From Chitinophaga sp. HK235 (GTDB lineage: Bacteria; Bacteroidota; Bacteroidia; Chitinophagales; Chitinophagaceae): a DNA stretch of 64,000 nt. How positions within the stretch are numbered: position 1 is the first letter of the stretch; every line of letters begins with the position of its first letter. Location: positions 1,054,001 to 1,118,000 of the forward strand of contig NZ_CP073766.1 in assembly GCF_018255755.1 (NCBI RefSeq), in the 5' to 3' direction. The notes under the pieces are model-generated. The model worked only from the letters and a program-made list of their open reading frames with translations, was not told where the DNA came from and ran no database searches. Both the position numbers and the translations under genes were made by a program. Positions 30,001-38,608 of the stretch are shown in pieces.

Positions 30001-33000
30001 ACAGGGAATGGCCTCCCAGTGTAAAGAAGTTATCCTGTATACCGATGCGGTCTACTCCCAGTAAACGCTGCCAGATGGCTGTCAGCTGACGTTCTATCGG
30101 TGTAGCAGGTTCCTCGTGACTGATAGTCTGATCGTCTTGTACGTCTTCCAGGCTACTTAACAGCTTACGGTCTGTCTTTCCATTACTGGTTAAAGGCAGC
30201 TGACTTAATGCAATCAATGCAGACGGCATCATATATTCAGGTAGCTGTTTCTGTAATGACTGCCGGATATCTTTTTCACTGATGGCTCCCAATGCTGTGT
30301 TCACAACATAATAACCTACCAGCTTCTTCTCTCCTGTCGGAGATTGTTTCACCACCACGCTGCTGGCGGCAATGCCGTCCAGCGAATTCATGGCCCGCTC
30401 TATCTCTCCCGGCTCAATACGATAGCCACGGATCTTCACCTGATCATCTGCTCTGGAGGTGTATATAATACTTCCTTCCGGCGACCAACGGCAAAGGTCA
30501 CCGGTACGGTACCAGCGACCATCCTGGCCCTTCAGCACCACAAATTTTTCAAGCGTCAGTTGTTCATTGTTGATATATCCTGCAGAAACACCATCTCCGC
30601 CTATATATAATTCCCCATCCACGCCAACGGGCACCAGTTCTCCGTTCTGATCAAGGATGAGCGCTTTGGTATTGGCCAGGGGGCGACCGATAGGAACTGT
30701 AACAGCATGGGTATCCAGGCTGTCAATCGGATAACTGGTAGCATATACGGTCGTTTCTGTAGGTCCGTATACATGTACCAGCTTACCGGGGCCATAGGCC
30801 GCCAACGCCTTTTTCACATGATATACTGATACCTTTTCGCCGCCAAACAATACTTTTCGCAACGGACGAAGGCCTTCGATACTACTGTCCACAAAACTGT
30901 TGAACAGGGCCGTAGTCATGAAACATACAGTGATCTGTTCTTTGCGTATGATGGATGATAATTCCAGCGCATCGGAGGCAGCCGCATCCCGTATCATACA
31001 TAAACGGGCGCCCCTGAGCAGGGTGTTGAATATATCATAAGTAGATCCGTCAAATGCATAGTTGGACCACTGCAACACCTGATCGTTTGGCTGAATGGCA
31101 ATTACGCCCGGTTCAAATACCAGTTTCGTGATATTTTTATGGTTGACGGCAATACCCTTAGGACGGCCGGTTGTACCGGAAGTGTACATGATGTTCACCA
31201 GCGCATCGTGGTTTGTTTTGATACCCGTAGCTGCAGTGGTAAAACCCTTTGCACCCGTTATATCAATACCTTCAGCCGCTGACAAGCCCATGGCTTCAAA
31301 GAGTGTATTATCTGTAAACAGCACCTTTGCAATGCCTGCATCCTCCATCATCATACGGATACGGGCACCCGGATAGCCGGTATGGAAAGGAACATAAGCC
31401 GCACCGGCTTTAAGAACGCCCCAGATAGCCACGATCATATCAAGGCCGCGATAGGACAACAATCCTACTTTGTCTCCGGGTCTTATACCTTCTGCCAGCA
31501 GGTAATGCGCTACCTGGTTGGCCTGCTCGTTGAGTGAGTGGTAGCTGAGCTGCTTTCCATTGAAAGAAACGGCAACTGCATCCGGCGTAGCCAGCACCTG
31601 GGATTCAAATAATTCCACTACGGTTTTGTATGCCGGATAATCATGGTGTGTGGCATTAAAGGAATGCAGCTGCTGCTTTTGCTCTGTTTCACTCAGCAGC
31701 TTAATTTTATGCAGCGGTAAGGTTGGCTGGTTCACCACCTCACTTAGTATGGCCTCGTAATGCTGCATCATTTGCCGGATGGTAGCCTCTCTGAAGAGAT
31801 CAGTGGAATATTCAACCATTAATGATATACCATCAGGAAGGTCTTGCGTGGCCAGGGTAATATCAGCGATACTGGTTTGACGTACTACCGGTTCATAAGC
31901 CACCTGTACATCTCCGAGACGGATATCAGCGGCATTGGGTATATTCTGCACCGTAAACATCACATGGAGCAATGGATTATCCCCCCTGCTCCCTTTGTCT
32001 GCAGCAGCTTCCGTTACTTTATTAAAAGGTACATCCTGGTATTCGTGTGCATCCAGAACTGTGCTGCTTACTTTTTTCAACAGTTCGCTGAATGAAGGTC
32101 TGCCACTCAGGTCTGAGCGAAGCACCAATGTATTGGCAAAGAAGCCCAGCAATGGCTCTACTTCCCGCTCGGTTCTTCCTGCAATGGCACATGCTACAAC
32201 GATGTCTTCCAGGCCGCTGTAACGGGACAATAATACCTTGTAGGCGGTGAGCAGCGTGGTAAACAATGTCACTCCCTGCTGACGGGACAATTGCCGTATC
32301 CGGGCCGACAGTGTTTTATCTATCCGCATTTCAGTTGCCGCACCACGGGTGCTTCTGTTTACCGGCCGTTCAAAATCCGTTGGCAGCAGCAGTGGTGTTG
32401 CTCCTTTCAGTCTGTTTTTCCAGTAAGCTTCTTTTTCTTGTAGTAAGGCATCTTTCAGGTAATGACGCTGCCAGATAGCATAATCCTTATATTGTATGTT
32501 CAGCGATGGTAAGGCTGCAGTATGGTTTTCCCGGTATGCAGTGTATAAAATTGCCAGTTCATTGAACAGTACTCCTGCTGACCAGCCATCGAACACAATA
32601 TGATGCACGGCCAGCACCAGCACATATTCCATATCAGTGATGCGGATGAGGGCTGCGCGGAGCAGGTTATCCTTAGCCAGATCAAAAGGCGTGTATACAA
32701 AATCGGATATAAATGCCTGCAGTCTGGCAGGATCAGCTTTCAGCAACGGATCATCGATGGTGGCCATCTGCCACTCGTAGTTGTCCAGGATACGCTGATA
32801 TGGCTGCCCATCGGCCTGTTCTATGACGGTGCGCAGCACTTCATGACGGCCCACAATCTTCTGCAGTGCATGTAACAGAGCGGCATTGTCCAGATTTCCT
32901 TTCAGTCTTAATACAGCCGGAAGGTTGTATTGTACGCTGCCTTCCAGTTGGTCTACAAACCATAAACGCTCCTGGTTAAACGACAATGGAATGTTGGCAG

Positions 33001-36000
33001 GTACAGGCTGCCGGCCAATACCGGCCACCAGCGCTTCTTCCCTGCGTACTTCTGATGCAGGAATCTGGTCAGTCAGCTGACCGTTCATTTTCCCTTGCCG
33101 ACCATTTACATATTTGCTATGGGGAGCTTCTACCGGTGCAGGAAGCATGGGAACGGGTTCCGGTGTTACGGTCACCGGCACATTACCGCTCAATTGCTGC
33201 TGCATCATCAACAACTGCAGTTGCTGTGCCATTACATTCACCTGACTTTGCAACAGCTGTAAGGTTTCTGATGCTATGCCGGCTGTCTTCCCATTTACAG
33301 GTGGCAGCAAAGGTGTTTCAGGAGTAATGGACGGCACTTCCCGGGTCACTACCGGCGACGCAGCAGGTAAAGGTGCTGGCGTGGTAATTACCGCATGAGC
33401 AGCGATATAATCAGCTATCAATGTAACAGTGTCCATTTTCTCAAACAATAGCCTCATGGAAATACTCAGGCCATATTCGCTCTCTATACGTTTTACCATA
33501 CTGGCCAGCACTAATGAATCGGCGCCCAGTAAGAGTAATGGCGTATCAACATTGATATCTGCCGGTGCTATTTTCAGCAACTCACCCAGCATATCTACCA
33601 GGAAGGTGGTAATAGCAGTCTGACTACCGGCAACCGGGGCTGCGGTATGATGATTGAGTGACATGTTTACAGCTGGTGTAGTGGTAACAGGGATTGTTTT
33701 TATTTCATTTTCCTTTATCCAATAACGCTGACGCTGGAAAGGATATACAGGAAGTTGTATTTTATGATAATGGCCCTGGTCAAAGAATCCAGACCAGTTA
33801 ACAGGGATCCCTTTAGTGTATAAAGCGAGTAGACTATGCAGCATGGTGTTCCATGCAGACTGTGATTCCCGCATACTCGGCAGCAGACGGCCTTCATCAG
33901 CCGGCACTGTCAACTGCGCCATAGACAGCAGATGTGGTTGCGGACCTACTTCCAGGAATATATCAGCACCAAATTCCTTTATCGCCTTCATACTTTTTGA
34001 GAACTGCACCGGTTCCAGGATATGATTACACCAGTAGGCAGCAGTGGTTATTTCCTCCCGGATGATATTTCCGGTAACATTGGATACCAGCGGTATAGCC
34101 GGCATATGAAAACGGATGTTTTCTGCCACCTGCCGGAAAGCCGCTATCACAGGCTCCATCAGCCTGGAGTGGAATGCATGCGAAACCGTCAGTTCGCGGT
34201 GGCTGATGCCTTTCTGTTTTAAAGCTGCCACCACCTCGGCTACTGCTTCTTTTTCGCCGGAAATAACGGTAAGGGCCGGGCCATTGATAGCAGCAATAGA
34301 CAACGCAGCACCATATGGCTGGATAGCCTCCTTCACCTCATTTTCCGGAGCAAATATCATCGCCATAGCACCGGGTGTGGAAACAGCCTGCATCAGACGG
34401 GCTCTTTCCGTGATGAGTTTTAAACCATCATCCAGGGAAAATACACCGGCTGCATATGCAGCTGCATATTCTCCTACACTGTGACCCACCACTATAGCCG
34501 GTGTGACACCCCATGATTTCCATACTTCTGCCAGCGCGCAGCCAAGCGCAAATAAAGCCGGTTGTGTGAATTGTGTTTCCCGGAGCAGGGCATTACCCGC
34601 TTCCCTGTCGTTTTCATAAAGGAGGGTTATCAGCGAGATATCCCATTGTGTTTTCAGCCAGGCGTCACAGTGGTTAATCACTTTTCTGAATACTTCATTC
34701 ACCTCATACAACTCCCTTCCCATGTTCCAATACTGGGAACCCTGACCTGTAAACAGCCAGGCTACTTTTTCAGGAGCCATGGCATGGCCATACAGGAGCG
34801 TCTTTGTCATTTTCCCGGATACGTAATTATCCAGGCATTCTTTTGCGGCGGTATTGTTGCCAACGTGAAAGGCTATACGATGCGGGAAGCTGTCACGGGA
34901 CATAGCACTGCTGTAAGACAGATCGGACAGGGCTAATGCCGGATCCCCCAGCAGACCAGCATAACTGGCTGCCAGTTCTTTCAGCGCTGCCGGAGTTTTG
35001 GCAGATAATACAACAGGATAGGCAGGTTTGGCTGCCGCCGGAACAGTATGATCTTTTGCAGGTACCGCTTCTTCCAGGATCACGTGCGCATTGGTGCCGC
35101 TAAGGCCAAATGCACTCACTGCACCATATCTTTTGCCATTTACAGGCTGCCAGGGTGTTAATGCATTAACCACGCGTACGGCCATATTATTCCAGGGGAT
35201 AAAGCGGTTGGGTGTCTGATAATGAAGCGTAGCAGGTATCTTCCGGTGTTGCAGACAAAGGATCACCTTAATCAACCCCGTCACACCAGCAGCGGCTTCC
35301 AGGTGACCAATATTGCTTTTCACAGCACCTAACATTAATAGTTCTGTAGCGGTGCGTGTACCTCCATATACAGCATTCAGGGCCTGTACTTCCACAGGAT
35401 CACCCAGGCGGGTACCGGTACCATGTGCTTCGATATACTGTACTGCTTCAGGAGCAATACCGGCATTTTGTAAAGCCTTGTGCAGCAGTTGTTGCTGTGC
35501 TACCCCATTAGGCGCTGAGATACCATTGCTTAAACCATCATGGTTTACTGCGGAGCCGCTGATAACCGCCAGTACATTATCTCCATCGGCCAGGGCATCG
35601 CTCAGTCTTTTCAGTACTACGATACCAGCACCTTCCCCTCTCACATAGCCGTCGGCGTTATCATCAAATGTTCTGCACGCACCTGTAGGAGAAAGGGCGT
35701 TCATCTGGCACAGCTTTACGGTGGAATCCGGCGACAACATCAGGTTAACGCCGCCCGCCAGGGCCAGTGAACAGTTGTCATGCAGGAGGCTCTTACATGC
35801 CTGGTGTATACTCACCAGGGAAGAAGAACAGGCTGTATCCAGTTGTATTACAGGACCGTGAAAATCCAGCAGATACGCCACTCTTCCTGCAGCAATGCTT
35901 CTTTCTGTACCAAGCCCTGTAAATGCGTCTTCAAAGTAGGTAGCATCGTTGTTTGCACGGATAAGTTGCTGATAATCGTCAGCGCCCATACCGATAAACA

Positions 36001-38374
36001 CCCCGCTGTCACTGCCTCTCAGTGAGGAAGGACGAAGTCCTGCATGCTCCAGTGCTTCCCAGCATACTTCCAGCAGCAGGCGCTGCTGAGGGTCCATGGC
36101 GGCTGCTTCTTTGGGAGAGATCCCAAAAAAGAGGGGATCAAATTTATCGACATCTTTAATAAAACCACCTTCGCGGGTATACATCTTTCCCCGCATGCCG
36201 GTGGCAGTATCATAATAAGCATCCATATCCCATCGGTCTGACGGTACCTGGGTGATAGCATTTTTCTCTGAGATCAACAGTTGCCAGAAGTCTTCCGGAG
36301 AGGATACATTACCCGGAAACCGGCAGCCAATACCGATGACCGCTACCTTCTCTTCTATCTCAGCGACCTTCTTTTCTTCTTCCTTCACCTGCGGGGTCCT
36401 TCCCGAGAAATGAGTGGCAAGGCTACCTACATTAGGATAGCTATAGATGACGGTGTTATCTACAGGCGTTTGTAAAAAATCTTCCAGGTCATTCGCCAGG
36501 GCAACAGCCTGCATGGAAGTGATACCGTATTCTGTGAAAGTCCTTGCCTGTACCAGTTCTGCGGCAGATAGCTGTAAATGCTGTTTCAGCCAGTTTTCCA
36601 GCCAGGTACCTATTTTCGTTTCCCGTTCATGGAGTTCCTGGTCCGTTATGACTGCTATTGTTTTATTATCACTCGCAGCAGCTATGGCTGCAATGTCTTT
36701 ATCATAGACACCCTGACGGTATTCATCTGAAAAAAGATAACGTTTTACTTTTCCGCTGGTTGTTTTAGCTATTTTGCGGACAGGCAGTACATGTTTTACT
36801 TCCAGCCCGAGTCTGGCGGCAACAAAACGTTTGATGGACCTTGCCAGCGGTGCAAACTTCTCTATGCTCAGTTTGTACATGACAAATATTACGATATCTT
36901 CGGAAGATTCGTCTTCATTGGGCACGCCACAAGCCAGCACCTTTCCGGTTTCAATATCGTCCATCGTTTCCAGCATCTGTTCAATATCATGCGGATAAAC
37001 ATTCTGCCCATTGACAATAATGATATCCTTCACTCTTCCTACCGCATACAAATAGCCATTCAGCATAAAGCCGGTATCACCTGTATTCAGCCAACCTTCC
37101 TTGATCACAGCATGGGTGGCAGCTTCATTATTGTAATACATCTGCGTAACACTTGGGCCATACACCCATATAATACCGATACCACCTTCCTGTAAGATCT
37201 CTCCTTTTTCATCGGTGATTTTAATATCGGTATTGGCAATCAGCCTGCCGACATTGACGATCTCCATATTATCTGCAGTGCGCTGCTGTTCCAGCATACC
37301 TGGTTCAGAGATGTAACGTCCGATAGTGATGGCTTCCCTGCGAACAAAAACACTCTCCAGTAATGTATCGGCAGGGGCAAAAGTAACAATGAGGGTACTT
37401 TCAGCGAGTCCATAGGCAGGGCGCATCGCTGTGGGCACTAATCCATATTTTGATAAGGTGTCGAGGAAAGTACGGCAGAGTGTACCTGAAATAGGCTCTG
37501 CACCGTTGATGATCACCTGCAGACAGGACAGGTCGAGTCCTTCCGCTTTATCATCGGAAAATTTATCGAGGTAATATTTATAGCCAAAGTTGGGCGAACC
37601 GGTTATAGTGGCACGGTGCTCCGATACTTTTTGCAGCCATAACAAAGGATGTCGTATAAACAGATCCGTTGGCATCAGGAAATGCTGTGCGCCATTGGCA
37701 ATCGGATACAGGTGAAAAAAGATCAACCCCAGGTCGTGTGTAAGCGGCATCCAGCTCAGGCGACGGTCTGTTATATTGTCGTGAGTGGGTAAAGCAGAAA
37801 AGATGTTGGCAATCAGATTACTGTGTTTCAGCACCACGCCTTTCGGATTGCCTGTGGAACCGGATGAAAACTGTATAAAAGCAATATCATCGGTAGTGGC
37901 AGGATATACGATGCCGGAAACATCGCTTATCTGTGCATCTTCTGTAAACAAAGTGCTGTCAGCGAAAGGTATTTCACCGGGAGATTTTTTATGATGCATC
38001 TTTTCGTAGGATGCCCTGCTGGTAAGCAGATAAGGATGATGGAGCAGTTGCCATATCCGGAACAGTTTCTGTGCATTTTCACCCTGATAGGTAACGGCTA
38101 CCGGCACTGGTATGATCCCACCCAGGATACATGCCCAGAAGAACTGTATAAATGTTTTATTGTCTTCTATCTGTAATACTACTTCATTTCCGGGCTTCAC
38201 ACCCTTTTCCTGGAGGTAAGCCAGCAATGATCTGGCACTGACATAAAGCTGGTGATAAGACAGGAATTCTTCTTTACTGGCGCCTGAAATAAAGGTGACA
38301 CCTTTATCCAGGTTATCTTTCTGTGCTATCAGCAATGCTGATAGTGTTGTCTGAGGGAACGATGCGTTTGTCAT
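21014..38374 (-). CDS. Hybrid PKS-NRPS: FAAL-ACP-KS-AT-ACP-C-A-T-C-A-MT-T-C-A-T-E
   Basis: This 5786-aa megasynthase would build an acylated tripeptide. Modules: fatty acyl-AMP ligase (about 1-570; FSSGSTGNPKG near 168, WMPLTHDLGLI), ACP (Ser620), KS (Cys849 in DTACSSS), malonyl-type AT (Ser1299 in GHSVGEY; SHAFHS), ACP (Ser1620), a Gln-rich linker (about 1670-1790), C1 (HHIVFDG at 1924), A1, T1 (Ser2790), C2 (HHIASDG at 2973), A2 with an inserted methyltransferase (LEIGCGTG near 3826), T2 (Ser4245), C3 (HHIASDG at 4427), A3, T3 (GGDS, Ser5290) and an epimerase (HHLGVDVVSW at 5474). My readings of the specificity codes are DGYFLGVVY (Ile-like), DAFWLGGTF (Val) and DAYVVAAVC (aromatic, close to Phe codes). 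The inserted MT fits N-methyl-Val, and the E domain fits a D residue. The PKS module has no ketoreductase, so a beta-keto acyl unit is expected. No thioesterase is present. No transporter, MbtH or PPTase gene is in this window. Confidence 0.96.
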   Translation of the reverse strand: MTNASFPQTTLSALLIAQKDNLDKGVTFISGASKEEFLSYHQLYVSARSLLAYLQEKGVKPGNEVVLQIEDNKTFIQFFWACILGGIIPVPVAVTYQGENAQKLFRIWQLLHHPYLLTSRASYEKMHHKKSPGEIPFADSTLFTEDAQISDVSGIVYPATTDDIAFIQFSSGSTGNPKGVVLKHSNLIANIFSALPTHDNITDRRLSWMPLTHDLGLIFFHLYPIANGAQHFLMPTDLFIRHPLLWLQKVSEHRATITGSPNFGYKYYLDKFSDDKAEGLDLSCLQVIINGAEPISGTLCRTFLDTLSKYGLVPTAMRPAYGLAESTLIVTFAPADTLLESVFVRREAITIGRYISEPGMLEQQRTADNMEIVNVGRLIANTDIKITDEKGEILQEGGIGIIWVYGPSVTQMYYNNEAATHAVIKEGWLNTGDTGFMLNGYLYAVGRVKDIIIVNGQNVYPHDIEQMLETMDDIETGKVLACGVPNEDESSEDIVIFVMYKLSIEKFAPLARSIKRFVAARLGLEVKHVLPVRKIAKTTSGKVKRYLFSDEYRQGVYDKDIAAIAAASDNKTIAVITDQELHERETKIGTWLENWLKQHLQLSAAELVQARTFTEYGITSMQAVALANDLEDFLQTPVDNTVIYSYPNVGSLATHFSGRTPQVKEEEKKVAEIEEKVAVIGIGCRFPGNVSSPEDFWQLLISEKNAITQVPSDRWDMDAYYDTATGMRGKMYTREGGFIKDVDKFDPLFFGISPKEAAAMDPQQRLLLEVCWEALEHAGLRPSSLRGSDSGVFIGMGADDYQQLIRANNDATYFEDAFTGLGTERSIAAGRVAYLLDFHGPVIQLDTACSSSLVSIHQACKSLLHDNCSLALAGGVNLMLSPDSTVKLCQMNALSPTGACRTFDDNADGYVRGEGAGIVVLKRLSDALADGDNVLAVISGSAVNHDGLSNGISAPNGVAQQQLLHKALQNAGIAPEAVQYIEAHGTGTRLGDPVEVQALNAVYGGTRTATELLMLGAVKSNIGHLEAAAGVTGLIKVILCLQHRKIPATLHYQTPNRFIPWNNMAVRVVNALTPWQPVNGKRYGAVSAFGLSGTNAHVILEEAVPAKDHTVPAAAKPAYPVVLSAKTPAALKELAASYAGLLGDPALALSDLSYSSAMSRDSFPHRIAFHVGNNTAAKECLDNYVSGKMTKTLLYGHAMAPEKVAWLFTGQGSQYWNMGRELYEVNEVFRKVINHCDAWLKTQWDISLITLLYENDREAGNALLRETQFTQPALFALGCALAEVWKSWGVTPAIVVGHSVGEYAAAYAAGVFSLDDGLKLITERARLMQAVSTPGAMAMIFAPENEVKEAIQPYGAALSIAAINGPALTVISGEKEAVAEVVAALKQKGISHRELTVSHAFHSRLMEPVIAAFRQVAENIRFHMPAIPLVSNVTGNIIREEITTAAYWCNHILEPVQFSKSMKAIKEFGADIFLEVGPQPHLLSMAQLTVPADEGRLLPSMRESQSAWNTMLHSLLALYTKGIPVNWSGFFDQGHYHKIQLPVYPFQRQRYWIKENEIKTIPVTTTPAVNMSLNHHTAAPVAGSQTAITTFLVDMLGELLKIAPADINVDTPLLLLGADSLVLASMVKRIESEYGLSISMRLLFEKMDTVTLIADYIAAHAVITTPAPLPAASPVVTREVPSITPETPLLPPVNGKTAGIASETLQLLQSQVNVMAQQLQLLMMQQQLSGNVPVTVTPEPVPMLPAPVEAPHSKYVNGRQGKMNGQLTDQIPASEVRREEALVAGIGRQPVPANIPLSFNQERLWFVDQLEGSVQYNLPAVLRLKGNLDNAALLHALQKIVGRHEVLRTVIEQADGQPYQRILDNYEWQMATIDDPLLKADPARLQAFISDFVYTPFDLAKDNLLRAALIRITDMEYVLVLAVHHIVFDGWSAGVLFNELAILYTAYRENHTAALPSLNIQYKDYAIWQRHYLKDALLQEKEAYWKNRLKGATPLLLPTDFERPVNRSTRGAATEMRIDKTLSARIRQLSRQQGVTLFTTLLTAYKVLLSRYSGLEDIVVACAIAGRTEREVEPLLGFFANTLVLRSDLSGRPSFSELLKKVSSTVLDAHEYQDVPFNKVTEAAADKGSRGDNPLLHVMFTVQNIPNAADIRLGDVQVAYEPVVRQTSIADITLATQDLPDGISLMVEYSTDLFREATIRQMMQHYEAILSEVVNQPTLPLHKIKLLSETEQKQQLHSFNATHHDYPAYKTVVELFESQVLATPDAVAVSFNGKQLSYHSLNEQANQVAHYLLAEGIRPGDKVGLLSYRGLDMIVAIWGVLKAGAAYVPFHTGYPGARIRMMMEDAGIAKVLFTDNTLFEAMGLSAAEGIDITGAKGFTTAATGIKTNHDALVNIMYTSGTTGRPKGIAVNHKNITKLVFEPGVIAIQPNDQVLQWSNYAFDGSTYDIFNTLLRGARLCMIRDAAASDALELSSIIRKEQITVCFMTTALFNSFVDSSIEGLRPLRKVLFGGEKVSVYHVKKALAAYGPGKLVHVYGPTETTVYATSYPIDSLDTHAVTVPIGRPLANTKALILDQNGELVPVGVDGELYIGGDGVSAGYINNEQLTLEKFVVLKGQDGRWYRTGDLCRWSPEGSIIYTSRADDQVKIRGYRIEPGEIERAMNSLDGIAASSVVVKQSPTGEKKLVGYYVVNTALGAISEKDIRQSLQKQLPEYMMPSALIALSQLPLTSNGKTDRKLLSSLEDVQDDQTISHEEPATPIERQLTAIWQRLLGVDRIGIQDNFFTLGGHSLLATRVVSAVRKELETELSVKDLFDHPTVEKLATWLQQQQKGGLLPSVTVAIRPEHIPLSYSQERLWFIDQLEGSVQYHMPATFSLKGALNTTALEYAWRNIVNRHEVLRTVFIQEGESAYQHVLEKNQWQLSVIDKSVYEEDPQVFINGLITVPFDLSKDHMLRVYLVPLAPEEHVMVLMMHHIASDGWSLSVMVKELLELYNAYIAKREPVLEVLPIQYADYAIWQRDYLNSELLGRKVDYWRNQLKDIPALKLPTDFERPVINSTRGDLITFRIDRTLTRQLETLAQQQESTLYMLLLAAFKVLLYRYTGQEDIAVGSGIAGRLQQETESLIGFFVNTLVMRSDLGGNPAFDSFLQQVRQTTLDAYEHQEVPFERVVEAVVGARDVSQNPLFQVMFALQNIPDIPELRLGEVMLKRQRINHTTSLFDLFWSISVQPYGTVVELEYCIDLFTERTIRKMMDHYVALLRAIVQNPALPISELNMLGKVEEDQLLSFSGIAASYPADKTIVELFEEQARLTPDATALVFETQKLSYRMLDKVSSQLAHLLISNGVKENTMVPVCLGRSAELIISILAILKAGAAYVPVDATYPAERITYMLEDIAGKLVITTAANEALLRAAAPAATFICLDNLSELVTGQPDGQLKISTGPDSLAYVIYTSGSTGRPKGAMVTHRNVTSLVKGAGFVSMTNDDVLLSTGSPSFDATTFEYWSMLLNGGQLVLCPEKHLLDNRLLRQEMQSRKVTMMWFTASWFNQLIDDDINIFEGLNVVLAGGEKLSEIHVQKFLAAHPHITVINGYGPTENTTFSLTYPLAAISAGVSIPIGRPLANRQAYVLDSRQRLVPVGVPGELYVGGAGVSLGYLNQPALTQEKFIADPFSTTPGARLYRTGDKARWLADGTVEYLGRIDDQVKIRGFRIEPGEIERTLNELDTIANSCVVVKQQPSGDKRLAAYYVPEPAQVLLKEQQLFEHQVANWKELYEMAFSKPEDIVIADPEFDITGWNDSFTGGAIPADQMRKWLNDIAGVILGLKPERVLEIGCGTGLIYYQLADHISKYIGTDFSPVSTGQLQQHVNKQLRRYPDTELNVCAAHEVALPASETIDLVVLNSIIQYFPGAGYMSDVLAKAIRLLKGKGHIVIGDVRDLRLLPSFKRRLQLDRMQDSTAVKDFIWHADQEVLKEEELCFSPAYFYQLRAQYPEITHVEILWKQGDFINELSLYRYTVIVHVGTEKETWEPRWQPWNSAAVQEQLDNNTATIALKDVPNPRLWKERMLAQALDDKSALQVRDLVNAMAAPDAETIAVNAVLSAAKSKGYHCRFLLHDDPMKMNVLLERTPYTGFIAQPYNDARETVKANIPLFGDICTILQKEIQQLLKKRLPEYMVPSAFFALQYLPLTTNGKTDRKFLSEWEDMEQKHQGGYQAPVTPEETALVAIWQRLLGVERVGVTDNFFELGGHSLLATRVVSAIRKQLQADLTVKDFFLYPTIAQLAAHLQNKEEGSLLPPITAVSRPSHIPLSFGQERLWFIDRLQGSKQYHMVATLRLKGNLNATALESALQMIVSRHEALRTVIKINGITGVAGQHILNKDRWQLHTMETPVALQESITALIGQPFDLSADYMMRAHLIRLDATEHVLALIIHHIASDGWSVGNLIKELVTLYHSYAADISVQLKPLPLQYADYALWQRKYITGSLLDKQLAYWKEQLAGSGELSLPTDYERPPVLSTRGATVEFNIDKLLVEKLNNLSQQQGATLFMTLLAVFKVMLCRYGGQEDISIGSGVAGRTQEETEEMIGFFVNTLVMRSHLKGDMPFHLFLQQVKETTLNAYMNQDVSFEKVVEAVLDKRDLSINPLFQVVFMLQNTPKMPALDLAGVVISEEPYTASTSLFDMSFFVKEGEDGLQIDVEYCIDLFKRETILRLLNYYHHLLEAVANAPEQPLSELDMLGQEERHQLLVTFNDKRRDYSADAHKTIVDIFEEQVALAPNAAALVFGDTEITYQELNERVNQLAHYLRVEGVTTEKLVPVFLERSPEMIIAILAILKAGGAYVPVDTEYPQERIAYILEDTSASIIITSRNCRNGLPLNDKRSIIEVDVMADQLQRMPVSLLRNSAVTAGHLAYLIYTSGSTGTPKGVMVEHGSVVNLTRAMKEELRLQPGMKTLQFASVGFDAACYEIFNTLLSGGCLVLAEKETLLSGAMLEALVNRHTISVAVLPPSYLNAMKDSLGCLHTIVSAGEPLSRSLALYIQSKGIRLINAYGPTEGTVCASLTDRPVLDDNMVVIGKPVANVPLYVLDEGNDLVPLGGVGELCIGGVQVARGYLNRTTLTNERFITNPFGEGRLYKTGDMVRWLPDGNLVYLGRRDEQVKIRGHRIELGEIENVLEEHEKISKAVVLVKADDNGNKQLIGYVLSNDTINKENIFHFLRGRLPDYMVPAQLIELLSLPTTSSGKVDKKALLDAVKEVQVTNTTQEAPRNETERHLVTIWQELLGVSAIGVHNNFFELGGDSIITIQVVNRAKHYGYVLQPRDLFMHQTIAELATLLAGQEVKRITGEQGYLSGECGLLPVQQWYLSDDSNVSDHFIQSLPVEINKAIDVEILSAAITHLISFHDSLRFAYSNSSGQWQQWYGNDNGTIEVVDLRSTSEDNLAAEIIFWEDKYKHSLSMKDGKLVCAVLFLTPEKIPSNRLLVAIHHLGVDVVSWRILFDDLDRLLGDLLAGKEVSMVSKSSSYREWYNALQHYGQTECLLSQRDYWQQATDQYHPLPTDKHYEGLVRINEMTAYRVRLNVSLTRKLLHEVAQAYQTEVKDLLLSALALTLSEWMDSSRVSIGFEKHGREDISPDIDISHTTGWFTTLSPVSLDASAGEDTGALISTIKKQLNEVPDKGLGFGVLKYINKEAGLQGKDPWDIIFNYHGQIDNVSSNHKWIALTGTSSELKLIGSYTMRFKLFIDSVVTDDELVIDWLYSTHHFQQSTIKALGTAYIRHLETLIHHCMMQLGKQQLYQV

Positions 38375-38537
38375 ATATACTGGCTATTTTATTTACTATC
38401 GGTACCGGGATTAACCATACAGGGGATTACCGGTAAATTGATTCAATATTTTTTCGTATATGCGTTACATTTATATCATTGTACAAACAGGGTCATTGCA
38501 TATGCATGGTCATTTTTATGCATAGCAAAGCCGTTCC

Positions 38538-38558
38538 GGTTAACTAGCAGTGTTAACC
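38538..38558. promoter_or_regulatory. Inverted repeat GGTTAAC-N7-GTTAACC, possible operator
   Basis: Perfect 7-bp arms with a 7-nt spacer, about 165 bp upstream of the NRPS start codon. The half-site contains GTTAAC, itself a palindrome. The spacing of arm centres (14 bp) is compatible with a dimeric regulator, but this is inference. Confidence 0.4.
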
Positions 38559-38608
38559 AGGTTTGTATTCAGTGCGGATATTTTTAGACAAAATGCTACA
38601 CGCATCAC

